From contig JAGRJD010000001.1 in NCBI GenBank assembly GCA_020442915.1, forward strand, positions 62,001-126,000: a DNA stretch of 64,000 nucleotides, read 5' to 3'. This stretch comes from Thiothrix sp. GTDB lineage: Bacteria > Pseudomonadota > Gammaproteobacteria > Thiotrichales > Thiotrichaceae. The notes beneath the pieces were generated by a model. It did no database searches and had not been told where the DNA came from. It saw only the letters and a list, made by a program, of their open reading frames with translations. Below, one piece after another: positions 45,612-54,901 of this stretch. Each line of letters begins with the position of its first letter. Within the stretch, counting starts at the first letter, position 1. The translations under genes and the position numbers were made by a program.

Positions 45612-46378
45612 GCCTGCCCTCCGTCCAGTGTCACCGCCTGGCCATTGATGGAGTCCGCACCCTCGGAACACAGCCACAGGGCCGTGGCCGTGACCTCAGC
45701 GGGGGCAATCAGACGGCCCTGCGGGTTGTGCCTGCATAGTGCCGCCACAGCCTGCTCGCGGTTGCGTCCGGTTTTCTGCATCACCTTGCGGATGGTGTTT
45801 TCCGTCATTTCAGTATCCAGATAGGCGGGACAGATGGCATTCACGGTCACGCCCTGTCGTGCCACTTCCAGCGCTGCCGAACGGACCAGCCCGAGCACGC
45901 CATGCTTGCTGGCGGCATAGGCTCCGGCATAGGCCTGGCCACGCAGCCCGGCTGTCGAAGCCACGGCAATCAGCCGCCCCCAGTGCCTGCCATCCTGCTC
46001 CAGCGCCTGCAGCCCGGCCCGGAAGGTCAGGAATACCCCGGTCAGGTTGACAGCCAGCATCTGCTGCCACTGCGCAAGCGTGGTTCGGGAAAGCCGGTTG
46101 GAATCCGCCACCCCGGCATTGGCAATCACAATATCGGGAACGCCGGCAACCGCAAACAATGCCGCCACCTGGGCCTCATCCGTGACATCCGCCACGACCG
46201 GGATGATGTGTGCATGGCGGTCGGCCATACGCTCCAGTGCCGCCGGTCTGCGCCCGCTGATAACCACACGTGCACCGGCTTCGGCAAAGGCCAGCGCCAT
46301 GTCGGCCCCGGTACCACTGCCACCACCGGTGATCAGTACCGATTTACCGGCAAACCGGCTGGCTGCTGTGGTCGTCAT
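45608..46378 (-). CDS. Short-chain dehydrogenase/reductase of the anthraniloyl-CoA pathway
   Basis: A 256-residue SDR with the cofactor motif ITGGGSGTGADMALAFAE, NAG in VIANAGVADS, and catalytic Ser and YAASK (Tyr, Lys). It probably acts as a 3-hydroxyacyl-CoA dehydrogenase on an alicyclic CoA intermediate. Start at 46378 follows GGAGG. It lies 37 bases after the monooxygenase/reductase. Confidence 0.9.
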   Translation of the reverse strand: MTTTAASRFAGKSVLITGGGSGTGADMALAFAEAGARVVISGRRPAALERMADRHAHIIPVVADVTDEAQVAALFAVAGVPDIVIANAGVADSNRLSRTTLAQWQQMLAVNLTGVFLTFRAGLQALEQDGRHWGRLIAVASTAGLRGQAYAGAYAASKHGVLGLVRSAALEVARQGVTVNAICPAYLDTEMTENTIRKVMQKTGRNREQAVAALCRHNPQGRLIAPAEVTATALWLCSEGADSINGQAVTLDGGQA

Positions 46379-46415
46379 GCGGCCCTCCGCTCGGGTCTGA
46401 TGGGCTGGCACATGC

Positions 46416-48704
46416 TCATACCTGCCCGGTTTCACGCGCCCGTCCGGCCAGCCGGCGGGCCTGATCCCGCCCGGCCAGATAGGGCAGCGGCCATTCCTCA
46501 ACTTCATCGCCCAGTGCCAGCGCCGCATGCAGGGTCCAGTAGGGGTCATTCAGGTGCGGACGTGCCAGACACACCAGGTCAGCCCGTCCGGCCATCAGGA
46601 TGGAGTTGGCATGGTCAGGCTCATAGATGTTGCCCACCGCCATGGTACTGATGCCGGTTTCGTTGCGGATACGGTCGGAAAACGGGGTCTGAAACATGCG
46701 CCCGTAGACAGGCCGGGCCGCCGTCGAGGTCTGCCCGGCAGAAACGTCAATAATATCGGCACCGGCCTCATGGAACTGCCGGGCAATGACCACGGCCTCC
46801 GCCGGCGTGACCCCGCCCGCACCCACCCAGTCGGTCGCCGAGATACGCACGCTCATGGGCTTGTGTGCCGGCCACACGGCACGCATGGCAGCAAATACCT
46901 CAAGCGGATAGCGCAGACGGTTTTCCAGCGTGCCGCCGTAGTCATCTTCTCGCTGATTCGAGAGTGGCGAGATGAAAGCAGAAATCAGGTAGCCATGCGC
47001 CGCATGCAGTTCCACCATGTCAAACCCGGCCCGGTCAGCCATGCGCGTGGCCTCTGCAAACTGCTCACGCACCCTGTCCATAGCCGCACGGGTCATGGCC
47101 TCGGGCACGGCATTCCGCCCTGTCCAGGGGATGGCGGATGCCGACAGCAGCGCCCAGTTGTCCGCTGCCTCCGGCAAGGGCTGATCCATGCCCTCCCAGC
47201 CGATCTGGGTCGAACCCTTGCGCCCGGCGTGACCAATCTGGCAGCAGATGCGGGCACTGGTGTGCTCATGCACAAAACCGGTGATGCGCTTCCATGCGGC
47301 CTCATGCTCAGGGGCATACAGGCCCGGACAGCCGGGAGTGATGCGCCCTTCGGGAGATACACAGGTCATTTCGGTATACACCAGCCCCGCCCCGCCCTTG
47401 GCCCGTTCACCGTAATGCACCAGATGCCAGTCACCCGGGCAGCCATCCCGTGCCATGTACTGCGCCATGGGCGAGACCACGATACGGTTTTTGAGCGTCA
47501 GGTCGCGCAGGCGGAACGGGGCAAACAGGGGGGCACGGGCCGAAGTGCTGCCGGCCTGCTGCTGGAACCAGCGTTCGGCGGAGGCCAGCCAGTCCGGATC
47601 ACGCAGCCGCAGGTTTTCATGACTGATACGCTGGGAACGGGTCAGCAGGGAATAGTTGAACTGCACCGGGTCCAGGTCGAGGTAACGCTCCACCTGCTCG
47701 AACCATTCGGTGGAGTTGCGCGCTGCCGACTGCAGGCGCAGCACATCCAGCCGCCGGTCCTCCTGATAGCGCCGGAAGGCCGACTCCATGTCAGGTTCAG
47801 TGTGCAGGAAATTCGCCAGGGCAATGGCGGACTCGAATCCGAGCTTGGTGCCGGAGCCGATGGAAAAGTGTGCCGTGGCGGAAGCATCGCCCAGCAGCAC
47901 CACATTGCGGTAATGCCATTTTTCACACAGCACCCGCGGGAAGCTGAGCCAGGCCGAGCCCCGGATGTGACTGGCATTGCTCATCAGTCCATGCCCGGCC
48001 AGATGTTCCCGGAAAATGTGCTCACAGACAGCAATGCTTTCTGCCTGACTCATGTTGCCGAAGCCGAACTTCTCCCAGGTCGCCTCACTGCACTCAACAA
48101 TGAAGGTAGCGGTATCGGCATCAAACTGGTAGGCGTGTGCCCAGACCCAGCCATGCTCGGTAGGCTCAAAAATGAAAGTGAAGGCATCATCGAATTTCTG
48201 GTGCGTCCCGAGCCAGACAAACCGGCAGGCACGCACATCGATCTCCGGGCGGAAATGCTCGGCCAGGGCCGTACGGGTACGGGAGTTGAGCCCGTCAGCC
48301 GCCACCACCAGATCATGATCCTGCATGTAGTGCTCGGCACTTTCCGCTTCGGTTTCAAAGCAGATCCGGATACCCAGCTCCCGTGCCCGTACCTGCAGGT
48401 CCAGCAGCAGCTGGCGCCGCCCGATCCCACAGAAACCATGGCCGCCGGAAACGGTACGCACGCCCCGGTGGCGCACCGCAATGTCATCCCACCAAGCGAA
48501 ATGGGAGCGGATCACGGCCTCGCTCACCGGGTCGTTGGTGCGCAGGTTGTCCAGGGTTTCCTCCGACAGCACCACACCCCAGCCGAAAGTATCATCAGAG
48601 CGGTTGCGCTCCAGCAGGGTGATGTCATGGGATGCATCCCGTAATTTCATGCTGATGGCAAAATAAAGCCCGGCCGGACCGGCGCCCAGAATCAGGATTT
48701 TCAT
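46416..48704 (-). CDS. 2-aminobenzoyl-CoA monooxygenase/reductase
   Basis: A 762-residue bifunctional flavoprotein, first gene of the operon. The N-terminal half is an FAD monooxygenase of the salicylate-hydroxylase type ([34 protein letters not shown]). From about residue 393 it is an Old Yellow Enzyme-type FMN reductase ([41 protein letters not shown]). In Azoarcus evansii this architecture hydroxylates and then reduces the ring of 2-aminobenzoyl-CoA. Databases also use the name salicylyl-CoA 5-hydroxylase/oxidoreductase; the linked kynureninase favours anthraniloyl-CoA. The ATG at 48704 is preferred over GTG at 48710 by spacing from GAGAGG. Confidence 0.93.
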   Translation of the reverse strand: MKILILGAGPAGLYFAISMKLRDASHDITLLERNRSDDTFGWGVVLSEETLDNLRTNDPVSEAVIRSHFAWWDDIAVRHRGVRTVSGGHGFCGIGRRQLLLDLQVRARELGIRICFETEAESAEHYMQDHDLVVAADGLNSRTRTALAEHFRPEIDVRACRFVWLGTHQKFDDAFTFIFEPTEHGWVWAHAYQFDADTATFIVECSEATWEKFGFGNMSQAESIAVCEHIFREHLAGHGLMSNASHIRGSAWLSFPRVLCEKWHYRNVVLLGDASATAHFSIGSGTKLGFESAIALANFLHTEPDMESAFRRYQEDRRLDVLRLQSAARNSTEWFEQVERYLDLDPVQFNYSLLTRSQRISHENLRLRDPDWLASAERWFQQQAGSTSARAPLFAPFRLRDLTLKNRIVVSPMAQYMARDGCPGDWHLVHYGERAKGGAGLVYTEMTCVSPEGRITPGCPGLYAPEHEAAWKRITGFVHEHTSARICCQIGHAGRKGSTQIGWEGMDQPLPEAADNWALLSASAIPWTGRNAVPEAMTRAAMDRVREQFAEATRMADRAGFDMVELHAAHGYLISAFISPLSNQREDDYGGTLENRLRYPLEVFAAMRAVWPAHKPMSVRISATDWVGAGGVTPAEAVVIARQFHEAGADIIDVSAGQTSTAARPVYGRMFQTPFSDRIRNETGISTMAVGNIYEPDHANSILMAGRADLVCLARPHLNDPYWTLHAALALGDEVEEWPLPYLAGRDQARRLAGRARETGQV

Positions 48705-48736
48705 GTCCACCTCTCCCGTGACACTGACATTTGCTG

Positions 48737-48789
48737 ACTATACGACAGTGGGTTTTTTATTTCAAATTTAAAATATTTAAATTTGAAAT
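48737..48789 (-). promoter_or_regulatory. Promoter and palindromic operator of the anthraniloyl-CoA operon
   Basis: On the minus strand TTGAAA (48760-48765), a 17-base spacer and TATAGT (48737-48742) form a near-consensus sigma-70 promoter about 35 bases upstream of the first gene. The -35 lies inside a perfect palindrome, ATTTCAAATTTAAA-ATA-TTTAAATTTGAAAT (48759-48789), an AT-only island but for two C/G pairs in GC-rich DNA. Its size and symmetry fit a MarR dimer, which would block the -35. Confidence 0.75.
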
Positions 48790-48877
48790 TTATTCTGATG
48801 GCATCCCCCTGCCCCATTTGCCACAATCGCCCCATCATAACCATCAACCAGCCATTCACGATTACAGGGGCCATGCC

Positions 48878-50068
48878 ATGTACAGGGATTATTTCCAGAA
48901 CCGGAGCTTTCGTTTCATCCTGCTGTTTCTGCTGTTCCTGCTGCCACTGTCCTTGTGGCTCCGGAACTGTCACAAGGACAGGCCGCCGGCGGTAACACCG
49001 GGGCTACGTGAACCGATCGGTGCCCTTAGCGGGGAAATGCTGGACTGGGCTGATCTGCCCGGCTGGAACCGGGACCGGCAGCAGGAAGCCTGGCCGGCAC
49101 TGCTGAAAAACTGCCGGGTCATGCACAAAAAGCCGCTCTGGGGCCGTATCTGTCAGCAGGCCGAAACCCTGCCCGCCCCCCCGGATCAGGCTGGTGCCCG
49201 CCGCTTTTTTGAAGAAAATTTCACCCCCTACCGCCTGTTCAGTCAGGAAGGCAGGGATCAGGGCTTCATGACCGGTTATTACGAACCGCTGCTAATGGGC
49301 AGTTACACGCGGGATGAGCGTTTCAAATACCCGCTTTATGGCCCCCCCAGAGACATGCTGACCGTGGAACTGGACAGCCTGTTTCCGGAACTCAAGGGTA
49401 AGCGCGTGCGCGGACGTCTGGATGGCAACCGCGTGATCCCCTACTACTCACGGGCGGAAATCGAGGTACCTGACAGCCCGCTGGCCGGGCAGGAAATCCT
49501 GTGGGTGGATGACCATGCCGCCACCTTCTTCCTGCAGGTACAGGGCTCGGGGCGGGTGCAGCTGCCGGATGGAAAAGTCATTGGTGCCGGTTATGCCAAC
49601 CAGAATGGCCAGCCCTACGTGGCCATCGGCAAGACCCTGATGGACTGGGGCGAAGTTGAACCGGGCAAGGTCAACCTGTTCGTACTGCGCGAATGGCTCA
49701 AAAATCATCCTGATCGCGCTCAGGCGCTCATGAACACCAATCCGAGTTACGTATTCTTCAGCCTGCGCGAAAATGTGGAAGATGGCCCGACCGGCTCCCT
49801 GAATGTGCCGCTCACCGCCGAACGCAGCATTGCCATTGACCGCAAGGCCATTGAGCTCGGCTCGCTTCTGTTTGTGGATTCCCGTTATCCGGCCGGCGAC
49901 AAGGCCCCGTTGCAGAAGCTGGTCTTCGCCCAGGATACCGGCGGCGCCATTCGCGGCGATCTACGTGCCGACTTTTTCTTCGGTACCGGTGAGCAGGCGG
50001 AGAAATGGGCCGGTACCATGAAGCAGGATACGCATTTTTATTTCCTCAAGCCCAAACCGGCATCCTGA
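48878..50068 (+). CDS. mltA: Membrane-bound lytic murein transglycosylase A
   Basis: Cleaves peptidoglycan with formation of 1,6-anhydromuramic acid. The 396-residue protein has the MltA domain (TGYYEPLLMGS, VQGSGRVQLPDG) and a C-terminal 3D domain (FAQDTGGAIRGDLRADFFFGTGEQAE) with the catalytic Asp. MltA is usually an outer-membrane lipoprotein; here the N-terminus FRFILLFLLFLLPLSLW leads to LRNC, which does not fit a lipobox, so an uncleaved membrane anchor is possible. It is divergent from the anthraniloyl-CoA operon. Confidence 0.9.
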   Translation: MYRDYFQNRSFRFILLFLLFLLPLSLWLRNCHKDRPPAVTPGLREPIGALSGEMLDWADLPGWNRDRQQEAWPALLKNCRVMHKKPLWGRICQQAETLPAPPDQAGARRFFEENFTPYRLFSQEGRDQGFMTGYYEPLLMGSYTRDERFKYPLYGPPRDMLTVELDSLFPELKGKRVRGRLDGNRVIPYYSRAEIEVPDSPLAGQEILWVDDHAATFFLQVQGSGRVQLPDGKVIGAGYANQNGQPYVAIGKTLMDWGEVEPGKVNLFVLREWLKNHPDRAQALMNTNPSYVFFSLRENVEDGPTGSLNVPLTAERSIAIDRKAIELGSLLFVDSRYPAGDKAPLQKLVFAQDTGGAIRGDLRADFFFGTGEQAEKWAGTMKQDTHFYFLKPKPAS

Positions 50069-50087
50069 ACCTGGTTAAGGGCATGAC

Positions 50088-51005
50088 TCAAACGGGCTGG
50101 CGGGTGCTGCGGGCCGGTACAGCACGCATCCGGACCAGAATGGCTTTCGAGCGCCCCAGCAGCACTGCCGAAAAAATCAGTGCGCACCCCAGCAGCTGCA
50201 GCATGCTCATGCCCTGCCCGAGCCAGAACAGGCCCAGCAGGGCCACCCAGACCGGCTCCAGCACCAGAATCAACGCCACATTGCTGGCACTGGTCCGGCC
50301 CTGGGCCCAGGTCTGGAGCACAAAACGGCCACTGGTAGACAGCAGCACACTGGCCATGAGCCAGCCCCAGACCGCCAGGGAGGCTGTCATCCCCTGCCCT
50401 TCAAACAGCAGTGACAGCGGCAGCACCACCACTGCCACCATCAGCTGCTGTACCGCCACCAGCCCCAGCGCCGGAATGCGGCGGGCAGCCGTGCTGTTGA
50501 GGTTGAGGAACAGGGCGAACAACAGGGCTGACAACGCGATATAAAATTCGCCCGGCCCGAAGACAAAGCCATCCTCCAGCAGCAGGCAGGCCACCCCGAC
50601 CAGTGCCACCGGCAAGGCCAGCCAATGCATCAGTCCCGGACGCTCCCCGAACAGCAGGCCCAGCAGTGGCACCAGCAAAAAGTTCAGGCTCAGGATAAAA
50701 GCACCGATCCCCATGTGCGTGCTGTACTGCAAACCCAGAATCCAGCACATCATGCCCCCGGCAAACGCCAGTCCCGCCGGAACAATCGCCAGCAACTCCC
50801 GCCGACTGCGCCCGCGCAGCCCGCGCCAGCCCAGCATCAACAGCAGCAAACCTGAAAACAGGAAGCGCAGGGCGATAAACAGTAAAGGCGGCATGCCGGT
50901 CAGGGCTTCGGAGGAAAAGAACCAGCCCAGAGAAGCAATCAGCGTCACCAGCACCAAGGCAAGGTCAGCCAGGGCATGTTCGGACAGGGAAAAACGGCCA
51001 GCCAT
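50088..51005 (-). CDS. DMT-superfamily transporter (EamA/RhaT-like)
   Basis: A 305-residue inner-membrane protein with ten predicted helices and two EamA repeats (first from LVLVTLIASLGWFFSSE, second from LVAVQQLMVAVVVLPLS). Such proteins export metabolites or amino acids. The start is uncertain between 51005 and 51023; neither has a good ribosome binding site. It converges on mltA with a 19-base gap. Confidence 0.85.
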   Translation of the reverse strand: MAGRFSLSEHALADLALVLVTLIASLGWFFSSEALTGMPPLLFIALRFLFSGLLLLMLGWRGLRGRSRRELLAIVPAGLAFAGGMMCWILGLQYSTHMGIGAFILSLNFLLVPLLGLLFGERPGLMHWLALPVALVGVACLLLEDGFVFGPGEFYIALSALLFALFLNLNSTAARRIPALGLVAVQQLMVAVVVLPLSLLFEGQGMTASLAVWGWLMASVLLSTSGRFVLQTWAQGRTSASNVALILVLEPVWVALLGLFWLGQGMSMLQLLGCALIFSAVLLGRSKAILVRMRAVPARSTRQPV

Positions 51006-51089
51006 AAAATTTGTGCACTGCAAAAAACCAAAACCGCATCATGCCCGAGAACGGGGTGACAGACAAGCTGTAAACCACCTGCCTGAGAC

Positions 51090-53273
51090 TTATGCCAGGC
51101 CCGGATGCCGGATCAGCCAACACCTGTGAATGTTCGGATCACGCTGAAAATCCTCCGGGATGGATGGCTTGTGGAAATCCTGCAGCTCATAGCGCTGTTC
51201 CAGTACCGGGTCGATTTTAAAACGGCGGAAATTGTTGGAAAACACCAGCACGCCGTCCGGTTCCAGCACCCGCATGGCATCATCGATCAGGGCCACATGA
51301 TCACGCTGGACATCAAAGACATCCTGCATGCGCCTGGAGTTGCTGAAGGTCGGCGGGTCAAGAAAAATCAGCTGATAGCGTCCCCGACACCCGGCCAGCC
51401 ACTCCACCGCATTGGCACGGATGAAACGCCAGGTATAGGGGCTGGGCCGGAAACCGTTAAGACGGAAATTGGCCTGGGCCCAGTCAAGGTAGGTCTGGGA
51501 CATATCCACACTGTCGACCCGCTGCGCCCCGCCCATGGCCGCATGCACACTCACCGCCCCGGTATAGCAGAACAGGTTGAGCACGGTCCTGCCCTTGCTG
51601 TGCTGCTGCACCCAATGGCGCATCGGGCGATGATCCAGAAACAGGCCGGTATCCAGGTATTCGGTGAGATTGACCCTGAACTTCACCCCATGCTCAAACA
51701 CGGTCAGGTTCCGGGCCTCACCCTGTTTCTGATACTGCTCAGGGCCACGCTGGCGTTTGCGTTCCTTGAGCACAATATGCTGCGGGTCCACATCCAGCAC
51801 CTCCGGCAGGGTCAGCAACGCCTGCTCCAGCCGCTGGTGGGCCAGCTTCGGATCAATGCTGGCGGGTGCAGCATATTCCTGCACATGCAGCCAGTCGCCA
51901 TACCGGTCCACCGCCAGTGCAAACTCCGGAATATCGGCGTCATAAATGCGGTAGGCATTGGTTTCCTGACGCTTGAGGAAAGGCTTGAGGCGACGCAGGT
52001 TTTTGCGCAAGCGGTTGGCAAAATCCTCGGAAATCCAGACCGTAGGCCGCTGCTTCTGCTTCAGGGTATCCAGGGTCCAGAGCTGGCTTTCCTGGCGTCC
52101 GTTCATGACGCGGTAGGTACGGCTGTAAAACAGGTCGGTCATGGCCAGCGGGGCCTCCATGGGGGCAAACAGCGCCCCCCGGAATCCGGATGGCAGGGCG
52201 GCCAGTGCCTGCCCGCTGGCGGCATAACGCGGGCGCACGCGGGCTGCCGTGTCCTCCTTGCCGAATGCCAGCCGGGTCACCACCAGCCCCTGCGCCTGCG
52301 CCGCCGGTAGCAGCGTTGTTCCCCACACCCCGCCCGGCAGGCCCAGCAGGTCCCAGTCAGCCTGCGCCACTGCCAGTGCCCGGGCATCCGTATCAGCGCC
52401 CAGAAACCGCACGCTCCCGGCCTGCGCCAATCCGGCTTCGCGCCGCTGACGGGCTTCCTGCAGCAGTGCCTCCCACAACCCGGCATCATGCCCCGGCCAA
52501 CGGCTGGCCACCGTGCTTCCACGCAGCAGGCCGGGTGCAATGTCATAAGCCATCAAGGCCCCTTCGATCAGAAACACCCCGGTGCCACACTGTGGCTCGA
52601 ACAGGGTCAGTACTGCAGCCGGGCCGGTGTTCGTATCCGTGCGGGTATCGGCACGGGCTTGCCGATGGGCCTGCAACAAGGCAGGCCAGCCTGCGCGCAC
52701 CAGAATGGCAGCAGCCAGATTTTCATGCAGGGCATAATGCTGCTCCGGATCACGATAGCCGCGTGCATGCAGCCCGCCGCTACTCAACTCCACGCCGATG
52801 CTGGCTTTGCCGCTGTAGAGATTGACCGATACCACCACATCCGGATGCTCACTGATATCCGGCCTGCGTCCACCCCGACGGCGGAACTGATCCACAATGC
52901 GATCCTTGACCCACTGCGCCCCGAAGCGGGTATTGCCAATGTCATCATTGCGCCCGGAAAAGCGCACCCGAAAGCTGCCGTCAGGGCGGATGTGGGTGCT
53001 CCAGTCCACGCCCTCAAGCAGCCGGGCCAGCTCGGCCTGATCCTTGCCATAGCCCTGTACCAGCTGCAGAGTCAGGCGTGAAGCCAGCCGGCTCCAGAGC
53101 AGCACCCGACAGGCAAAAGCCAGATCACCCCCAGCCAGCACTCCGGCATACCCGGTCTTCACTGATACCGCCCCCAGTGCAGTCAGCTCCTCCGCCAGCA
53201 ACGGCTCGACCAATGGCGGGCAGGCCACAAACCAGAGCATGGGCTCCGCAGTGGGAGAAAGATCGGCGGGCAT
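51090..53273 (-). CDS. rlmKL: RlmKL-like 23S rRNA methyltransferase; N-terminal RlmL half looks inactive
   Basis: A 727-residue fused enzyme. The order is a THUMP domain (about 50-165), an RlmL-type methyltransferase module and a C-terminal RlmK module. The RlmK half (m7G2069) is intact: VLNLFCYTGAVSVHAAMGGA and LIFLDPPTFSNSRRM. In the RlmL half (m2G2445) the expected DPxCGSGT is EPQCGTGV and the catalytic NPPYGER is replaced by TRLAFGKED, so it has probably lost activity but remains for folding or RNA binding. Length is normal (E. coli 702). Confidence 0.9.
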   Translation of the reverse strand: MPADLSPTAEPMLWFVACPPLVEPLLAEELTALGAVSVKTGYAGVLAGGDLAFACRVLLWSRLASRLTLQLVQGYGKDQAELARLLEGVDWSTHIRPDGSFRVRFSGRNDDIGNTRFGAQWVKDRIVDQFRRRGGRRPDISEHPDVVVSVNLYSGKASIGVELSSGGLHARGYRDPEQHYALHENLAAAILVRAGWPALLQAHRQARADTRTDTNTGPAAVLTLFEPQCGTGVFLIEGALMAYDIAPGLLRGSTVASRWPGHDAGLWEALLQEARQRREAGLAQAGSVRFLGADTDARALAVAQADWDLLGLPGGVWGTTLLPAAQAQGLVVTRLAFGKEDTAARVRPRYAASGQALAALPSGFRGALFAPMEAPLAMTDLFYSRTYRVMNGRQESQLWTLDTLKQKQRPTVWISEDFANRLRKNLRRLKPFLKRQETNAYRIYDADIPEFALAVDRYGDWLHVQEYAAPASIDPKLAHQRLEQALLTLPEVLDVDPQHIVLKERKRQRGPEQYQKQGEARNLTVFEHGVKFRVNLTEYLDTGLFLDHRPMRHWVQQHSKGRTVLNLFCYTGAVSVHAAMGGAQRVDSVDMSQTYLDWAQANFRLNGFRPSPYTWRFIRANAVEWLAGCRGRYQLIFLDPPTFSNSRRMQDVFDVQRDHVALIDDAMRVLEPDGVLVFSNNFRRFKIDPVLEQRYELQDFHKPSIPEDFQRDPNIHRCWLIRHPGLA

Positions 53274-53444
53274 GGGCAGGATTCCGGGGAAAACGCTGAT
53301 TCTAGCATCAGGCTACCCCATGGCCCAAGCGTGATCTTGCCGGTTCAGAAGTCAGGATTTGCCCCATTCCGTACCACCTCTGGACCGGTTGGTGAAAGCA
53401 GGCTGGCGGAGAATCGGCAGAGGCGCCTGCCCGTCACCGTTCGC

Positions 53445-53740
53445 TCATGCCGCTGAGCACAATGCCTGCACCGCTACCAGCGTCAGCCCGGTCTTTGATG
53501 CGATGGTGGCATCATCCAGCAGCTCCAGCAGGTTACGGGCAATGTCCAGCTTCTCTTCCTTCCGGCCCGTCTGCAGCCCTCCTCCAGTCCCTCCTGCCGG
53601 CCCTCCGCCCGGGCCGTGTCCTCCGAGTTCTTCAGGTGCTGATGCAGCTGAGGTCGAAAATGGCCCGCCGGTCCACCGGGCCGATGCCCTGATACTCGTT
53701 CTTGGTGTAGTTCAGCTCCACAATCTCCGGTTTATCGGTC
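53445..53740 (-). pseudogene. Fragment of a Rpn-family recombination-promoting nuclease (PD-(D/E)XK transposase-like)
   Basis: Reading the minus strand with two frame changes gives a continuous C-terminal piece: EIVELNYTKNEYQGI, then HQHLKNSEDTARAEGRQEGL, then RKEEKLDIARNLLELLDD and IASKTGLTLVAVQAL before a TGA at 53445-53447. The charged GRQEG repeat and the IARNLL...TGL ending are typical of Rpn/YhgA-like proteins. The catalytic N-terminal domain is missing. Confidence 0.6.
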
Positions 53741-53756
53741 CTATGACACCATTCCT

Positions 53757-53921
53757 CAGCGGATTGATGGTGCGCAGGCGCAGCACTTCGCACCCCTTGA
53801 GGCGGGTGGAGCTGAGGCAGGCAAAACCACTCCCGGCCAGTACCTGTGCCCGGCGGGCGTGCTCACCTTCAGCCGCCCCACGCAGGGCAAAGCAGACAAT
53901 GCCGTGGTACGGGCGTCGGGA
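53757..53921 (-). pseudogene. Possible C-terminal remnant of a PLP-dependent decarboxylase
   Basis: The minus strand encodes about 55 residues ending LKGCEVLRLRTINPL, preceded by YHGIVCFALRG and SGFACLSSTR. This order resembles the end of group II PLP decarboxylases (IVCF..., S-T-x-L-x-G, LR-x-x-x-x-NP). No start or upstream domain is present and the frame runs straight into the Rpn fragment. Identification is tentative. Confidence 0.4.
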
Positions 53922-54124
53922 TGCCATTTCACCAGCGTTTGACCTCGTAACTATGGCTGGATAATATCGGCTCAGGAATTTGAACAAGGGGTAGTCTCTT
54001 GATGGGATATGATCCCATGAGATGGGACAGGTAAACTTACCGGGCATGGGCCGTTGTGGAAAATACCTGCAACAGGGCATTTTTTGTTTAAAAACAAGGA
54101 ATATAACTAGGGATGTCATCCTGA

Positions 54125-54901
54125 ATGAGCCTGAACCCGCTGGATGCTGAAGCCATCCGAGCCTCCCTGTCTCCGACCGTGGCCGCTGCCCTGGGGCCGA
54201 TCCAGGTATTCCGGCAGCTGGATTCCACCAACTGCTGGCTGCTGGAACAGGGGCGGAGCGGGGATGTATGTCTGGCCGAGGCCCAGACGGCCGGGCGTGG
54301 GCGTTACGGCAAACGCTGGCAGTCACCGGAGGGCAATATCTACTGTTCACTGCGCTGGCATTTTGATACCGTACCACCACAGTTCGGCTGCCTGAGTCTG
54401 GTGACCGGTGTGGCACTGGCACAGGCACTGGAGCAGGTCGGACTCACGGGACACGGACTCAAGTGGCCGAATGACCTCTGGCATCAGGACCGCAAACTGG
54501 GGGGTATCCTGATCCAGACGGCAGATGTTCCGTCACAGGTAGTGATCGGTATCGGGCTCAATGTGCAGATGGCGGTTGATACCGAGACACCGATTGACCA
54601 ACCCTGGTGCCAGTTGTCTGATTTACTTGCCTTCCTGCCGGACAGGAACCATCTTCTCGGGGTGATGCTGGAACAACTGGTTCCGGCCCTGCAGCGTTTC
54701 CCGGCCTTCAGCCTGCCTGCGTTTCTGCCGGAATGGGAACGTCGGGATGTGCTCAACGGGCGCCGCATCCGTGCCCTGTCCGGCCATGATACCCTGACCG
54801 GGGTGGCCATGGGGCTGGACAGCCGGGGCTGGCTGCGACTTCGGGACCCGAGTGGCCGCGAGCATGCCTTTTCATCAGCAGACGTATCCATAAAACTGTG
54901 A
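54125..54901 (+). CDS. birA: Biotin--[acetyl-CoA-carboxylase] ligase (no DNA-binding domain)
   Basis: Activates biotin to biotinyl-AMP and attaches it to the biotin carrier domain. The 258-residue protein has AGRGRYGKRW, the biotinyl-AMP loop, and LKWPNDLW with the catalytic Lys, plus a small C-terminal domain. It lacks the N-terminal helix-turn-helix of E. coli BirA, so it is not a repressor. coaX starts within its stop (GTGA overlap). A TGGGAT-ATG-ATCCCA repeat lies upstream at 54003-54017. Confidence 0.93.
   Translation: MSLNPLDAEAIRASLSPTVAAALGPIQVFRQLDSTNCWLLEQGRSGDVCLAEAQTAGRGRYGKRWQSPEGNIYCSLRWHFDTVPPQFGCLSLVTGVALAQALEQVGLTGHGLKWPNDLWHQDRKLGGILIQTADVPSQVVIGIGLNVQMAVDTETPIDQPWCQLSDLLAFLPDRNHLLGVMLEQLVPALQRFPAFSLPAFLPEWERRDVLNGRRIRALSGHDTLTGVAMGLDSRGWLRLRDPSGREHAFSSADVSIKL

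Noticed and set aside
46527-48644. A 705-codon open frame on the plus strand
   Set aside because: It lies antisense to the 2-aminobenzoyl-CoA monooxygenase/reductase, is His/Gln/Arg-rich with no recognisable domain, and is a typical shadow frame of GC-rich DNA.
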